64,000 nt of DNA, taken from positions 1-64,000 of the forward strand of contig WGLV01000035.1 in NCBI GenBank assembly GCA_016125385.1, given 5' to 3'. Source of the stretch: a bacterium (GTDB taxonomy: Bacteria > Hinthialibacterota > Hinthialibacteria > Hinthialibacterales > Hinthialibacteraceae). Position 1 is the first letter of the stretch. The number at the start of each line of letters is the position of its first letter. Below, piece by piece: positions 34,433 through 43,280 of this stretch. Below the pieces are notes generated by a model. It searched no databases. It saw nothing but the letters and a program-made list of their open reading frames with translations, and had not been told where the DNA came from. Made by a program: the position numbers and the translations under genes.

Positions 34433-35260
34433 TTACCCCGGGCGGCCCACTTCGTTGACCGCGCGGCCTACTGACTGATCGATCGCCTTCAACACCCTTG
34501 AACTCGCCTCAAAAGTGCGGAACGAGTCGATCATCTTCACCATTTCCGTGGTGGGGTCGGTGTTCGATTCTTCAATATACCCCTGCGCGACCTGGTACTT
34601 GTCGGGGATGGTGAAATTATTGGTGTCGCCGTCTTCAACCCGGTAGAGGTTGCCCGGTTCACGGAACAGTTTGTTTTTATCGGCGAAATCGACCACCACC
34701 ACCTGATCCATCAGCGTATTGCGCATCACGCCGTTCTGATCGGGCTGTTGGGTGAATACTTCGCCGTAGTAGTTGATGTAAAAATCTTTATTACCCACGT
34801 AAATCGGCGACTGTTCGTTATTGTTGTTCGCGCCCTGTCCCATGACGTAATGGCCCTGGGTGGTGGTCAGATAGCCTTCGTCGTTGACGACGAAATTGCC
34901 CGAGCGGGTAAAGCGCATCCCGTCCGGCGTCTTCACCGCGAAAAAGCCGTCGCCAAAGATGCTGACGTCGGTTTTGCTGCCGGTATAACGCATCTGGCCG
35001 CCCGTATAATCGACGTAAACCCAGTCGACTCCGGCGCCGGTTCCGACGCGGCCGATGGCGTGGTTGTAGCGGGGTTTATCAGTGGAGGGAGACAACCCGC
35101 GGTAGGTTTCAGACAGCATCACGTCGGGAAACGAGCGGATCACGGTCTCTTCGCGCTTGAAACCCGGCATCATCGAACCGGCCATATTTTGCGCCAGTAC
35201 GTCCTGCACGCGTTCCTGAATGATCATGCCGCTCGCGGCGGAATACAAACCGGTGATCAT
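34433..35260 (-). CDS. flgF: Flagellar proximal rod protein FlgF
   Basis: A FlgF/FlgG-family rod protein of 275 residues: N-terminal 'MITGLYSAASGMIIQERVQD', 'VLAQNMAGSMMPGFKREE', central 'FTRSGNFVVNDEGYLTTTQG', C-terminal 'EESNTDPTTEMVKMIDSFRT' and 'FEASSRVLKAIDQSVGRAVN'. FlgF is preferred over FlgG because the true FlgG lies immediately downstream. ATG 35260 is chosen (GAGGG upstream, start of the conserved helix) over one 11 codons upstream. It is the first gene of the flagellar operon. Confidence 0.9.
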   Translation of the reverse strand: MITGLYSAASGMIIQERVQDVLAQNMAGSMMPGFKREETVIRSFPDVMLSETYRGLSPSTDKPRYNHAIGRVGTGAGVDWVYVDYTGGQMRYTGSKTDVSIFGDGFFAVKTPDGMRFTRSGNFVVNDEGYLTTTQGHYVMGQGANNNNEQSPIYVGNKDFYINYYGEVFTQQPDQNGVMRNTLMDQVVVVDFADKNKLFREPGNLYRVEDGDTNNFTIPDKYQVAQGYIEESNTDPTTEMVKMIDSFRTFEASSRVLKAIDQSVGRAVNEVGRPG

Positions 35261-35452
35261 GTCGCCCTCGTGAATTCGATAGTGATCCGCCAATCAAGGG
35301 AGCAAGGGGCGTACCATCGGGAGCCGGGTGAAATTCCCCCCTGCATAAATGGATGATTTCGCGTAAGATACACAAAAATTCGTGAAAGATCGCTCAAGTC
35401 GCGCCGCGCCGCGCCGATAAGGATTTCTTTCCGGGGGGAAATTTTTTCCACT

Positions 35453-35875
35453 ATGCCCGCGTCCCGCCTCATCCTGATGGGGAAAAACGACCAGTCTTAC
35501 CTTGGCGAGGGCTGGTACGGCGTCGAGCGCTCGCCCGAGGGCATCCTCTTCCGCGCCACCGCGCGCCGGGCGGTGTTGCGCCTGCCGTACCCCGGTCAGC
35601 GCATCGAACTGGGCGTCTATGTCTCCGCCCGCCCGCTCCACGCCGGCGAACCGCTGCGCTTCACGGTGAATTGCGGCGAGACCGCGGCGCATACCTGGGA
35701 ACTCACCACCAACGGCTGGACGGTGCGCAAGGGTATCGTCGAAGTCCCTGAATCGGGAGAAGTGGCGCTGGAGGCGCTCAATCCCTGGTCGCCCGACGCG
35801 CTATACCACAACGGCGACGCCCGCCTCCTCGGTCTCTTGCTTGCGAGTTTGCAATTTTTACAAAAAAATAAATAA
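35453..35875 (+). CDS. Hypothetical beta-rich protein
   Basis: A 140-residue protein without signal peptide or membrane span. It begins with a 'GWYGVERSPEGILFRATARR' stretch and continues with alternating beta strands ('GVYVSARPLHAGEPLRFTVN', 'HTWELTTNGWTVRKGIVEVP') before a C-terminal 'NGDARLLGLLLASLQFL' helix. The GWY-x-x-E opening resembles small beta-sandwich modules sometimes attached to glycan-modifying enzymes; this is a loose impression. It diverges from the flagellar operon. Confidence 0.6.
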   Translation: MPASRLILMGKNDQSYLGEGWYGVERSPEGILFRATARRAVLRLPYPGQRIELGVYVSARPLHAGEPLRFTVNCGETAAHTWELTTNGWTVRKGIVEVPESGEVALEALNPWSPDALYHNGDARLLGLLLASLQFLQKNK

Positions 35876-35881
35876 AATCTA

Positions 35882-35909
35882 TTGACATCCCCCCACCCCG
35901 TGATAATGT
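35882..35909 (+). promoter_or_regulatory. Promoter of the AT-rich unknown operon
   Basis: A consensus TTGACA (35882-35887) and TAATGT (35904-35909) are separated by 16 bp. It points toward the short peptide at 35956 and the three unknown genes that follow. Confidence 0.6.
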
Positions 35910-35955
35910 AGATATCGAGAAGTGGTATCGTTCATTTGATTAAGAAGGGAGTAGA

Positions 35956-36012
35956 ATGATGAAACATGTTCAAGTCGTTATTCTTCTATTGACTGTTTTA
36001 TCTGTTTTTTAA
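35956..36012 (+). CDS. 18-residue hydrophobic peptide, possible leader or truncated signal peptide
   Basis: ATG 35956 is preceded by AGAAGGGAG at good spacing and directly downstream of a promoter. It encodes Met-Met-Lys-His and a hydrophobic core, then TAA. It looks like the first half of a signal peptide cut short by a stop, followed by about 100 nt before the next gene. It could be a regulatory leader peptide or the remnant of a lost secreted gene. Confidence 0.4.
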   Translation: MMKHVQVVILLLTVLSVF

Positions 36013-36117
36013 GTCAAGATGGGTTTTGCAAGAAGGTAAAAGCATATGTTTCCAAGCGCCGTACGAAAAGCGCGGACGATCTACCGGATGCGATGGGAAT
36101 GAATGGAGAGCAGGGTG

Positions 36118-37524
36118 ATGTATAAAAAAACTTTGACGTGGAAAAGGATGCTTTCACACTCTTTTCTATTAACAATTGTCTGTTTGCTTTTGGGATCGGC
36201 ATGGGGGCAATCAAGTGGCTTAAATACTGCTTCACTGGATCGAGCGTCCATAACAGAAGAGAAGGCTGAAATTCTCCGAAGCAGATATTTCCAGTCTCGT
36301 AAAGATCATCATCTGAAGGATTATATCGACAGTCTTTCCCCCATCCTTTCAAAAAAGATACCTGCTTCCGAATCAGTATTGGCGCTTGCACGATTTTACA
36401 CAGCGGAAGCCAAACGATACATGTTCGATTTCGATGGAGTGGAAGAACTCTACTCGAGCGCGTTGCCTTATATCGAGGATGCCAGCCTGTCCTGTAAGGC
36501 GGCCTATCAGTTGGCTGAGGAAGCGTGGTTTAAAGGGCGGTACAAGGATGCGTTGAAGCAATACGTGCGTTTCGTCTTTACCTATCCCGACACGAAACGG
36601 CGAATCTTGATGGAATTAGCCTGTATCGAAGCGATCCCAACCATTTTCGATGAACTTTTGAAGGAAGAGAGCGCGGAAGCGGTCGGCTTGTTTTTGAGTG
36701 AAATCATTCAAGGAGAATCCACGCAATCGAAAGAATCGGATGAGATTGTCGTCTACCTTCTCGCGGAACTGGGCTATTTAACGAAAAATCCCGATTACAT
36801 GCTGTTTGCCCCGAATGAAGAACAACTCAAGGCGATGTCTCCAGAATGGCGAATGCGCTTTGAGATGCAGCGATTGTATCATGTATACGCTTCTCAGAAT
36901 GGCGATTTCCCATCTTTTTTGGATGTTTTTTTTGCTACGTATTCGGATGACATCTACTTTGCGAGCCGCAATCTCCACATCGTGGCTCTTCGATTGTACT
37001 CAAACGGCGCTCCCAAATTGGGGTATGCGCTGTTGGATGGAATCGTTCAATCGCCCGCCTATTTCAGCGCTGTGAAAGCGGGAACTATTCCAGACCAAAT
37101 CTCCACTCAGATTCAGTTTAATCACGCCATTCTATCCACCTATGTTACGGGGTATGAACGCGCCATTCCGATGCTGGAAGATTTAGTGGAATACGGCATC
37201 CAGCAACAAGGGAGCATTCTCAATGCGCCGGTAGGGTCCCAAAACGCCTACACCCATTTGTTAATGACGGGAGCCATGAAAGGCACGAATGAAGATATTG
37301 CGAATTTGGAGGCATTAGCCTCTTCCAGCGATGCTGCGGTTCGTGGCAAGGCGCTTATCGCGTTTGAAGCCATCCGTCGCCGTCAGAGGATTCAAAGCGA
37401 CTCGCTTCGATCTAAGGTCGAGGCGTTTGCCGAATTAAAGAACCTGCGTAAGGGCGATCATGATTGCAGTGTATTTGGCGAGCGGTTGTCCGACATTCTC
37501 AAATACCCGGACACGACCTTTTAG
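36118..37524 (+). CDS. Secreted helical-repeat (TPR-like) protein, unknown function
   Basis: A 468-residue precursor with signal peptide (hydrophobic core 'FLLTIVCLLLGSAWG'). The mature part is almost entirely amphipathic helices in pairs, such as 'ALARFYTAEAKRYMFDFDGV' and 'AAYQLAEEAWFKGRYKDALK', as in tetratricopeptide or Sel1-like repeats, suggesting a periplasmic scaffold. ATG 36103, five codons earlier, is an alternative start. The region is AT-richer than its neighbours, with different codon choice, which may indicate transfer. It is the first full gene of a three-gene operon. Confidence 0.7.
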   Translation: MYKKTLTWKRMLSHSFLLTIVCLLLGSAWGQSSGLNTASLDRASITEEKAEILRSRYFQSRKDHHLKDYIDSLSPILSKKIPASESVLALARFYTAEAKRYMFDFDGVEELYSSALPYIEDASLSCKAAYQLAEEAWFKGRYKDALKQYVRFVFTYPDTKRRILMELACIEAIPTIFDELLKEESAEAVGLFLSEIIQGESTQSKESDEIVVYLLAELGYLTKNPDYMLFAPNEEQLKAMSPEWRMRFEMQRLYHVYASQNGDFPSFLDVFFATYSDDIYFASRNLHIVALRLYSNGAPKLGYALLDGIVQSPAYFSAVKAGTIPDQISTQIQFNHAILSTYVTGYERAIPMLEDLVEYGIQQQGSILNAPVGSQNAYTHLLMTGAMKGTNEDIANLEALASSSDAAVRGKALIAFEAIRRRQRIQSDSLRSKVEAFAELKNLRKGDHDCSVFGERLSDILKYPDTTF

Positions 37525-37572
37525 GCGTGATTCGAGAAACACTTGGCAGCGCTACTCTTAGGAGAGAGAAGG

Positions 37573-38424
37573 ATGAATCGCAGAATCATCAAACGGCGTG
37601 ATGCGTTAGGAATTATCGCTGGAGGGGCGTTAGCTGTTCCCAAGTGGGTTTTGGGTAATAATGGCGCTACCATTACAATTATTGTCAGAAGTGGGGGAGA
37701 ATTCTCCGCCGATAATCCTATGGCATTTCCGCCTCCAGAGCACGAGCTAAATACCTATTGCTACACGAATACGGGGAACAGCGTATTTCACGAGCAAGTT
37801 AATGGTGACTATAATGGCATCCCCCCTCATTTAGGGAGGAGCATAAAAGGATACAGGGAGACGGTCAATGGGGCTACTACGTATTCTTACTACAATTTTG
37901 GTTATCAGGTGGAGTTTAAAGCTTCTTTCCCTGCCAATGATCAAGGTCAATATAAAATCTCTCAAGAAAAGAGAAATACCGTAAAATACTATGATAACCT
38001 TAACAATTTAAAGACCATCGATCAGACTCCTGCGAATTACACGGATCTTAACGCTTGGGATGACGATTCAACGCGTGATGGGAAAAATAATTTCAGGAGA
38101 GTGGGGAATAATACGATATATGTTGCTGATGCGCCTGGGCTGTTATCCCGATATTGGGATGTTCCGGGTTATTTCCAATTGCCGAATCAGCCGAATTGGA
38201 ATCCTGCACAAGCATATCAAGTGTTTAAAATGGAAAAGGAAACGGTACTTAGGACATATGTAACACCTATTGGCGTAAACGATCATGCTCAACGTGCGAG
38301 TTCAAATTTTATTCAAACAATATTGAAGATGACTTTAGAATTGGATGAAAATGGATGGTCTAAAGCTACCTACACACAAACATCGACGGAAAGCAAAACC
38401 GTCTGGGACGCCGCTCCATTTTAA
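37573..38424 (+). CDS. Probable Tat-exported protein, unknown function
   Basis: ATG 37573 is preceded by GGAGAGAGAAGG. The N-terminus 'MNRRIIKRRDALGIIAGGAL' has a twin-arginine followed by a hydrophobic core and 'AVPKWVLG', fitting a Tat signal; this implies export of a folded or cofactor-bound protein. The mature 250 residues are rich in Asn, Tyr, Thr and Asp, with many short beta strands and no recognised motif. It lies 48 nt after the helical-repeat gene and 24 nt before the next, so one transcript is likely. Confidence 0.68.
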   Translation: MNRRIIKRRDALGIIAGGALAVPKWVLGNNGATITIIVRSGGEFSADNPMAFPPPEHELNTYCYTNTGNSVFHEQVNGDYNGIPPHLGRSIKGYRETVNGATTYSYYNFGYQVEFKASFPANDQGQYKISQEKRNTVKYYDNLNNLKTIDQTPANYTDLNAWDDDSTRDGKNNFRRVGNNTIYVADAPGLLSRYWDVPGYFQLPNQPNWNPAQAYQVFKMEKETVLRTYVTPIGVNDHAQRASSNFIQTILKMTLELDENGWSKATYTQTSTESKTVWDAAPF

Positions 38425-38448
38425 TGGAAGTGGAAGGGAGAGGGACAA

Positions 38449-39306
38449 ATGGCAGGTCAACTCGATTCTCAGGAAAAACCAACCGTGCAGGAAACTTTAG
38501 GTCAGATGAACGATCAATGGGGTTCGGTCTCCACCACAGAAGTCAGCTCAGCGACGCTTCAGGAATTTAACGATTATGCAACCCAATTACTGGAACAATA
38601 TGCACCGAAAATGCACTATCCTGAGTTATCCGTTTCAATGAGGGCGGACGATCCGCCAACTATTGCAATGAACCGAATTGCAGTGGATGTTTCGGCGCTC
38701 GCGTATTTTATGGTGGATAAGAAAATATGGCTTCCTCAAAGCAGGAAATTCCTGCCTTTTCTCGGTGTGACGGTGGAAAATGAATTTCGAAATGAGTTCG
38801 ACAACACTCTGAGTAGTGATGCCCGAAGTGACGATGAGCCAGAGGGACATCTTTCTCTTAATTACGATAAAATCTTGAAAGATTTCCCCGTGATTTTTTA
38901 TTTCTCAGAAAGTGGTGCGAAGAGTATTCCCATATTGCTGGATGAGTTTGAACGAAAAGACCGCTTCCACATTTCGACTGATTATGGAGAATGGTCCAAT
39001 AATGAACGCCGATTGCGGTGCGCCGCGCTGATCGCGAACATCCTCATGAAAGAATCCGGCTATCAGCCTGAAGACATTACACCCGAGATGTGGCGTCAAA
39101 TCGCAGGCGAAACGTGGCGAGATTTGTCTCAGCGCATGAAAAGTGATGACAAAAGATTTCAAGAAGCAGCGACACTCGCTTTTAATGGCCGCATGCCGTT
39201 CTACTTGGCGGCATGGGCGTATCCGCCGGATCCGGTGCGATATCCCAAAGCAAAACGTGACGAGAAAGAGTATGAAAGAATCATGAAATACGTTCCTGGC
39301 TCGTAA
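38449..39306 (+). CDS. Soluble protein of unknown function, third gene of the AT-rich operon
   Basis: A 285-residue protein without signal peptide, preceded by GGAAGGGAGAGGG. It is mixed alpha/beta and acidic in the first half; the second half is helical ('NERRLRCAALIANILMKESG', 'MWRQIAGETWRDLSQRMKSD'). No family was recognised. The mismatch in location (a cytoplasmic-looking product behind two exported ones) suggests a maturation or regulatory role for the exported pair. Confidence 0.65.
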   Translation: MAGQLDSQEKPTVQETLGQMNDQWGSVSTTEVSSATLQEFNDYATQLLEQYAPKMHYPELSVSMRADDPPTIAMNRIAVDVSALAYFMVDKKIWLPQSRKFLPFLGVTVENEFRNEFDNTLSSDARSDDEPEGHLSLNYDKILKDFPVIFYFSESGAKSIPILLDEFERKDRFHISTDYGEWSNNERRLRCAALIANILMKESGYQPEDITPEMWRQIAGETWRDLSQRMKSDDKRFQEAATLAFNGRMPFYLAAWAYPPDPVRYPKAKRDEKEYERIMKYVPGS

Positions 39307-39330
39307 TCGCGTCGCATACGGGGGTGGTTT

Positions 39331-39480
39331 CTACACCTTCACATAGAAGAACACGAACGCGTAAAACAGCACGCACGCGATGGCGGCGTAGAGCAACGGC
39401 TTCTTCTGAAACTCCCACCCGTAGGCTTCGTACTGGTTTTCTTCCTGTTCTTCCATCGGCTGCCTGGTTTCGTCGTTCAT
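39331..39480 (-). CDS. 49-residue single-span membrane protein
   Basis: ATG 39480 with a GAG-containing ribosome-binding region, ending at TAG 39331. The N-terminus is acidic and Gln/Glu-rich ('MNDETRQPMEEQEENQYEAY'), followed by 'GWEFQKKP' and one hydrophobic span of about 18 residues. Charge distribution suggests an N-in orientation. The composition is clearly protein-like and unlike the surrounding repeat DNA. No family is recognised; it stands alone, 25 bp from the converging unknown operon. Confidence 0.6.
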   Translation of the reverse strand: MNDETRQPMEEQEENQYEAYGWEFQKKPLLYAAIACVLFYAFVFFYVKV

Positions 39481-39561
39481 GATCTCATCTCGCTTCATAA
39501 AGATGGTTAATTGTAATTCAAAATAAGACGATCGAAATCCCTGCTTAATCCCGGAAGCGGA

Positions 39562-39731
39562 GCGGCCAGCGGGAGCGCTGAATCGATAGGGCTAGCAAAA
39601 ACCGTCTCGGGCCGCTGGCCGCCTCCCCCAAAGTTTGGGGGAGGTTAGGGAGGGGGTTGACCGAAAAATCACAATGGTTGCGTTAAGCGTTCAACCCCCC
39701 TCTTGACTCCCCCCGAACCTCGGGGGGAGAA
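39562..39731. repeat. Composite palindromic intergenic repeat
   Basis: Contains GCGGCCAGC (39562-39570) inverted to GCTGGCCGC (39614-39622), then a perfect 23-bp palindrome with arms CCTCCCCCAAA and TTTGGGGGAGG (39622-39644), then about 76 bp (39656-39731) that recurs at 51237-51312 with many substitutions. The word CAGCGGGAGCGCT at about 39568 recurs near 63469. The remaining bases up to 39800 hold no gene. Confidence 0.8.
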
Positions 39732-39800
39732 ACGCGACGTGAATCGCGCGCGTCCGCCTCGCGTACTCTGGCGAAGGAGGGTGTTCGAGTCAAGCGCCGG

Positions 39801-41087
39801 CTACTTGCGCAGGTAGTCCTGCTTGGAGCCTTTCGCTTCCATCGCCTCGGCGATGCGGCCCAGGCTGAGGATGTACGCCGCCGTGCGGAACGAGACCTGC
39901 TTGTCATGCGCGATGCGCAGCACGTTTTCGGTTTCTTCCACCATCCGTCCGCGCAGTTTATCCTTCACCTCGTCCGCGCTCCAGTACATACCTATACGAT
40001 TCTGCACCCATTCATAGTAACTCACCGTGACGCCGCCCGCGTTCAACAAAATGTCGGGAAACACCTTCACGCCGTTCGTTTTCAGAATCTCGTCCGCCTC
40101 GGGGCTGACCGGCCCGTTGGCCAGTTCGAAGATGTACTTCGCTTTAACCGCTCCGGCGTTCTCTTTCACGATCTGGTTTTCCAGCGCGGCGGGGATGAGC
40201 ACGTCCACCCCCAGTTCGAGCAGCTGCTCGTTGGTGATGTCTTCATGTTCGCCGATGTCGCAGACGCTGCCGTCGCAGTAAATCGCCTCCAGCTTGCGCG
40301 TCGATTCCTTGTGGCGCTTTACGCTGGGGATGTCGAGCCCCTTGGGGTTGTAGATGCCGCCCTTCGAGTCGCTGACCGCCACGACGGTATAGCCTGCGTT
40401 ATGCAACAGTTCCGCCGCCACCGATCCGGCGTTGCCGAAGCCCTGCACCGCGACGGTCGCGCCGTTCGCCGCCAGCCCGTCTTTTTCCAGCACCGTCTGG
40501 ATGCAGTAGAACCCGCCCAGTGCGGTGGCCACGTCTCGGCCCTGGCTTCCGCCCAGCGGGATGGGCTTGCCGGTGATGACGGCGGGCGTGTGTTTGCGTT
40601 TGATCAGGCTGTATTCGTCCATCATCCAGCCCATGATGAGCGGATTGGTGTAAACGTCCGGCGCGGGTACGTCGACGTCGGGGCCGATAAAATCGGCGAT
40701 GGCCGCGATGTACCCCCGGCTGAGCCGCTCCAGCTCGAACATTGACAGCTCTTTCGGGTTCACGCACACGCCGCCCTTGCCGCCGCCGTAGGGCAGCCCC
40801 ATCACCGCGCACTTGAACGTCATCCAGAACGAGAGCGAGGTCACCTCATCCAGCGTGACGTTGGGGTGAAAGCGGATGCCGCCCTTGGTGGGGCCGCGCG
40901 AATCGTCGTAACGCACGCGGTAGCCGGTGAACGTCTTCAGCGAGCCGTTGTCCATCCGCACCGGGATCGAAACCTGAATAATGCTTTTCGGGCTTCGCAG
41001 CCGTTCGATCGAGTCTTCGCTGATCTTGGTGTGTTTCAGCGCCTTGGCTAGCTGTTGCTTCGCGCCGTCGAACAGAGAACCCGCCAT
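39801..41087 (-). CDS. gdhA: Glutamate dehydrogenase (Glu/Leu/Phe/Val family)
   Basis: Interconverts glutamate with 2-oxoglutarate and ammonia using NAD(P). The 428-residue protein has substrate lysines K68, K92 and K104 ('[11 protein letters not shown]', '[19 protein letters not shown]'), catalytic Asp144 in 'VPAPDVYTN', and the nucleotide loop '[12 protein letters not shown]'. Length fits the hexameric class of about 420 residues. GGGAGG precedes the ATG, which overlaps the lemA stop by one base, so it is translationally coupled to lemA, an uncommon pairing. Related leucine dehydrogenases are shorter, and glutamate specificity is inferred. Confidence 0.92.
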   Translation of the reverse strand: MAGSLFDGAKQQLAKALKHTKISEDSIERLRSPKSIIQVSIPVRMDNGSLKTFTGYRVRYDDSRGPTKGGIRFHPNVTLDEVTSLSFWMTFKCAVMGLPYGGGKGGVCVNPKELSMFELERLSRGYIAAIADFIGPDVDVPAPDVYTNPLIMGWMMDEYSLIKRKHTPAVITGKPIPLGGSQGRDVATALGGFYCIQTVLEKDGLAANGATVAVQGFGNAGSVAAELLHNAGYTVVAVSDSKGGIYNPKGLDIPSVKRHKESTRKLEAIYCDGSVCDIGEHEDITNEQLLELGVDVLIPAALENQIVKENAGAVKAKYIFELANGPVSPEADEILKTNGVKVFPDILLNAGGVTVSYYEWVQNRIGMYWSADEVKDKLRGRMVEETENVLRIAHDKQVSFRTAAYILSLGRIAEAMEAKGSKQDYLRK

Positions 41088-41716
41088 CAGTTGGCGCCTC
41101 CCGTGGCCGGCTCCGGAGCCGCCGCGCCCGATGCGCCGCCGAAGTCGACCTTCGGCGCGTTCTCCGTGCCTGCGTCGGCTTCAAAGTATTCGCGCGCCTC
41201 AAAGCCCAGAAAGCCCGCCATCAGGTTGCCGGGAAAGCGCTTGACCATCAGGTTATATTTTTGTACTTCTTCGTTGTATTTCATGCGTTCGACCGTAATG
41301 CGGTTCTCCGTGCCTTCCAGTTGAACCATCAGGTTGGTGAAATTTTCGTTCGATTTCAGCTGCGGATAATTCTCTGAAATCATCAGCAGGCGCGACAGAA
41401 AACCCGACATCTCGCTTTCCGCTTCCATACGCTGGCCGCGCGTCTGCGCCGATCCGATCCGCGCCCGCGCGTTGGCGATATTGGTGAAGATCTCGTTTTC
41501 CTGCTTGGCGTATCCCTTCACCGTCTCGACCAGATTGGGGATCAGGTCCGCGCGGCGCTGATACTGGTTTTCAACCTGTTTCCATTGCGCGTCCACCTGC
41601 TCGTTCTGTGAGACCAGGGTGTTATAGGTCGAAATCATCGGCATCGCGACCAGCAACACCGCCAGCAACATAAAAATTCCAAGCCCCAGTAAAACAAAAA
41701 GAATCGTCCGATTCAT
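41087..41716 (-). CDS. lemA: LemA family membrane protein
   Basis: A 209-residue protein with one N-terminal membrane span and a helical-bundle domain carrying family motifs '[20 protein letters not shown]' and '[20 protein letters not shown]', and the terminal '[20 protein letters not shown]'. The last 30 residues are Gly/Ala-rich. LemA function is not settled; it is often found with TPM-domain proteins, which are absent here. It is the first gene of a two-gene unit with gdhA; GAGG precedes the ATG. Confidence 0.93.
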   Translation of the reverse strand: MNRTILFVLLGLGIFMLLAVLLVAMPMISTYNTLVSQNEQVDAQWKQVENQYQRRADLIPNLVETVKGYAKQENEIFTNIANARARIGSAQTRGQRMEAESEMSGFLSRLLMISENYPQLKSNENFTNLMVQLEGTENRITVERMKYNEEVQKYNLMVKRFPGNLMAGFLGFEAREYFEADAGTENAPKVDFGGASGAAAPEPATGGAN

Positions 41717-41763
41717 CGTCGCCTCGTTTTTCAGTGGTTTGTGAGCGTCATGAGTCGCGCTCC

Positions 41764-41791
41764 ATTATAGCCTTTGTCTTTCCGATGTCAG
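41764..41791 (-). promoter_or_regulatory. lemA-gdhA promoter
   Basis: Read on the minus strand, CTGACA (41791-41786) and TATAAT (41769-41764) are separated by 16 bp. The predicted leader is about 40 nt. A copy of the structured repeat lies immediately upstream. Confidence 0.75.
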
Positions 41792-41805
41792 AATTTCCCT
41801 TTGAT

Positions 41806-41898
41806 GCAACCGCCAAAAATTACAGAAAAAACGTGTTTTTCGCCGCGTTCACCCCCGTCGTTTTCCGGCGGTCAGCAGCCTGAATCCGCCGGTAAAAC
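41806..41898. repeat. Structured insertion element, diverged copy C, plus hairpin
   Basis: 41806-41855 aligns by eye with the core of the elements at 13.9 and 48.3 kb (shared words such as ACGTGTTTTTCGCC and CGTTCA). It is followed by an inverted repeat, GTTTTCCGGCGG (41860-41871) with CCGCCGGTAAAAC (41886-41898), with one bulged base and a 14-nt loop. Confidence 0.55.
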
Positions 41899-42449
41899 CC
41901 ATCCCGCTCATGAGTTACTAGTACGATGGATGTTAAAGAGTGTTTCAGAAAAAAGTGTAATTCAGGCGATCCTCGCCGAAAAAGTGGCATGATTCATACA
42001 AAAGTGTGGTCTTTATGATCCACATTTGTGCGAAATCTTCCATTTATTTCTTAACCATTGAGAAAATATATGGTTAAATAAGTCGTTTCACTGTGGCTGC
42101 TTCGTTACGGTCTACGGAGTGGAAAAAATCTTCCGAGTTTAAATTTAGCCTTTCTTGTTAATTGCGTACTGCTGCGCGAAAGAGTCCAAATCGGATGGCC
42201 GATTTGTTCCACTTGAGAGGTTTTAATTTCGTTTTGATGGAAAAGACGTCTTAAATTGTTGATGAACAACGTGTTGATGATTTGGCGGAATTGCGATAGC
42301 GTTTTAGTCCTGCTGTAAAATCAGATTTTTCCTGGTCATCGGCACTGTATTGTTTTGGTGAACCGATTGACTTTTTTTTACAGGACGCCGAAAGCCCCTG
42401 CCGCCCATTTTTCAAGAGGCCCAACGGCGCGGGATGACTTGAGGCGGCG
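41899..42449. other. AT-rich intergenic region before the histidine kinase gene
   Basis: About 550 bp without a supported gene, lying between the divergent lemA and kinase transcripts. A 30-codon frame at 41926 has no credible ribosome-binding site. I looked for a sigma54 (-24/-12) promoter because an NtrC-like gene follows, and found no GG-N10-GC match in a good context. T-rich tracts occur near 42370. Confidence 0.4.
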
Positions 42450-43280
42450 ATGAAATCCGATGCGGTGATGGCGATGCAAACTGAACATGAAACCCTGCGT
42501 ACCACGGCGATGAACGCCTCCGCCCCGGGTGGAGAGATCACCCCCCAGGCGCTCGCCCACATGGAAAAACTGGCCGCCATCGGTCAGCTGACCTCCAGCG
42601 TGGCTCATGAAATGCGCAATCTGCTCGGCGTAATCCGCAACGCCGCGTATAACATCGACCGCTCATTGCCTTCTGAAGACGGCCCGCTGAAAAGCAACGT
42701 CGAACTGATCAACCGCAGCGTGAGCCGCGCCCGCCAGTTTATCGAAAACCTGCTCAATCTTTCCCGGCCCGCCATCTCGCAGGAAGAAGCCACCGACGTC
42801 CGCGGGCTGATTGACGAGCTGCTGGCGCTGTTTTCCAAAGAAATGGAATGGCGGCGCGTCGAACTGGCTCGCGAGTATCAGCCGCTGGGGCTGGTGCGTC
42901 TCGATCGCCACCGCCTGCAGGAATGTCTGCTCAACCTCATTATCAACGCCATCCAGAGTATGGAAAACGGCGGCGTACTGACCGTGCGCGTCTCGCCGTG
43001 GCTGAACGGCGCCCGCATCGAAATCGAAGACACCGGCTGCGGCGTCGCGCCGGAGGACCTGACCCGCATCTTCGAACGCTTTTACACCACCAAGGCCAAC
43101 GGGCAGGGAACCGGCCTCGGACTGACCATTTCGCGCAGCCTGGCGCGGGAGCTGGGAGGCGAGATCGAGGTCGACAGCACGCTGGGGCGGGGAAGCGTCT
43201 TCACCCTGATGCTGCCCCGGTTGACCGCCGCCGGTTCATTACCGGCCCCGCCGAGAGAGGTTATGCGTACTCATGATTGA
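42450..43280 (+). CDS. Soluble NtrB-type sensor histidine kinase
   Basis: The 276-residue protein has no membrane span. The dimerisation helix carries the phospho-acceptor His53 in 'SSVAHEMRNLLGVIRNAAYN', followed by the ATP-binding boxes: N box 'LLNLIINAIQSM', G1 'EDTGCGV', F 'FERFYTTK' and G2 'GQGTGLGL'. Only about 40 residues precede the His box, with no PAS or GAF input domain, so the stimulus is unknown. It overlaps the downstream response regulator by 8 nt; the two surely form a phosphorelay pair. Confidence 0.93.
   Translation: MKSDAVMAMQTEHETLRTTAMNASAPGGEITPQALAHMEKLAAIGQLTSSVAHEMRNLLGVIRNAAYNIDRSLPSEDGPLKSNVELINRSVSRARQFIENLLNLSRPAISQEEATDVRGLIDELLALFSKEMEWRRVELAREYQPLGLVRLDRHRLQECLLNLIINAIQSMENGGVLTVRVSPWLNGARIEIEDTGCGVAPEDLTRIFERFYTTKANGQGTGLGLTISRSLARELGGEIEVDSTLGRGSVFTLMLPRLTAAGSLPAPPREVMRTHD

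Noticed and set aside
41926-42018. A 30-codon frame starting MDVKECF
   Set aside because: No ribosome-binding site or promoter and no sign of conservation; likely chance in AT-rich DNA.
42270-42300. Possible sigma54 promoter (TTGGCGG...TTGCG) before the histidine kinase
   Set aside because: The distance between the GG and GC elements is 7 bp rather than the required 10.
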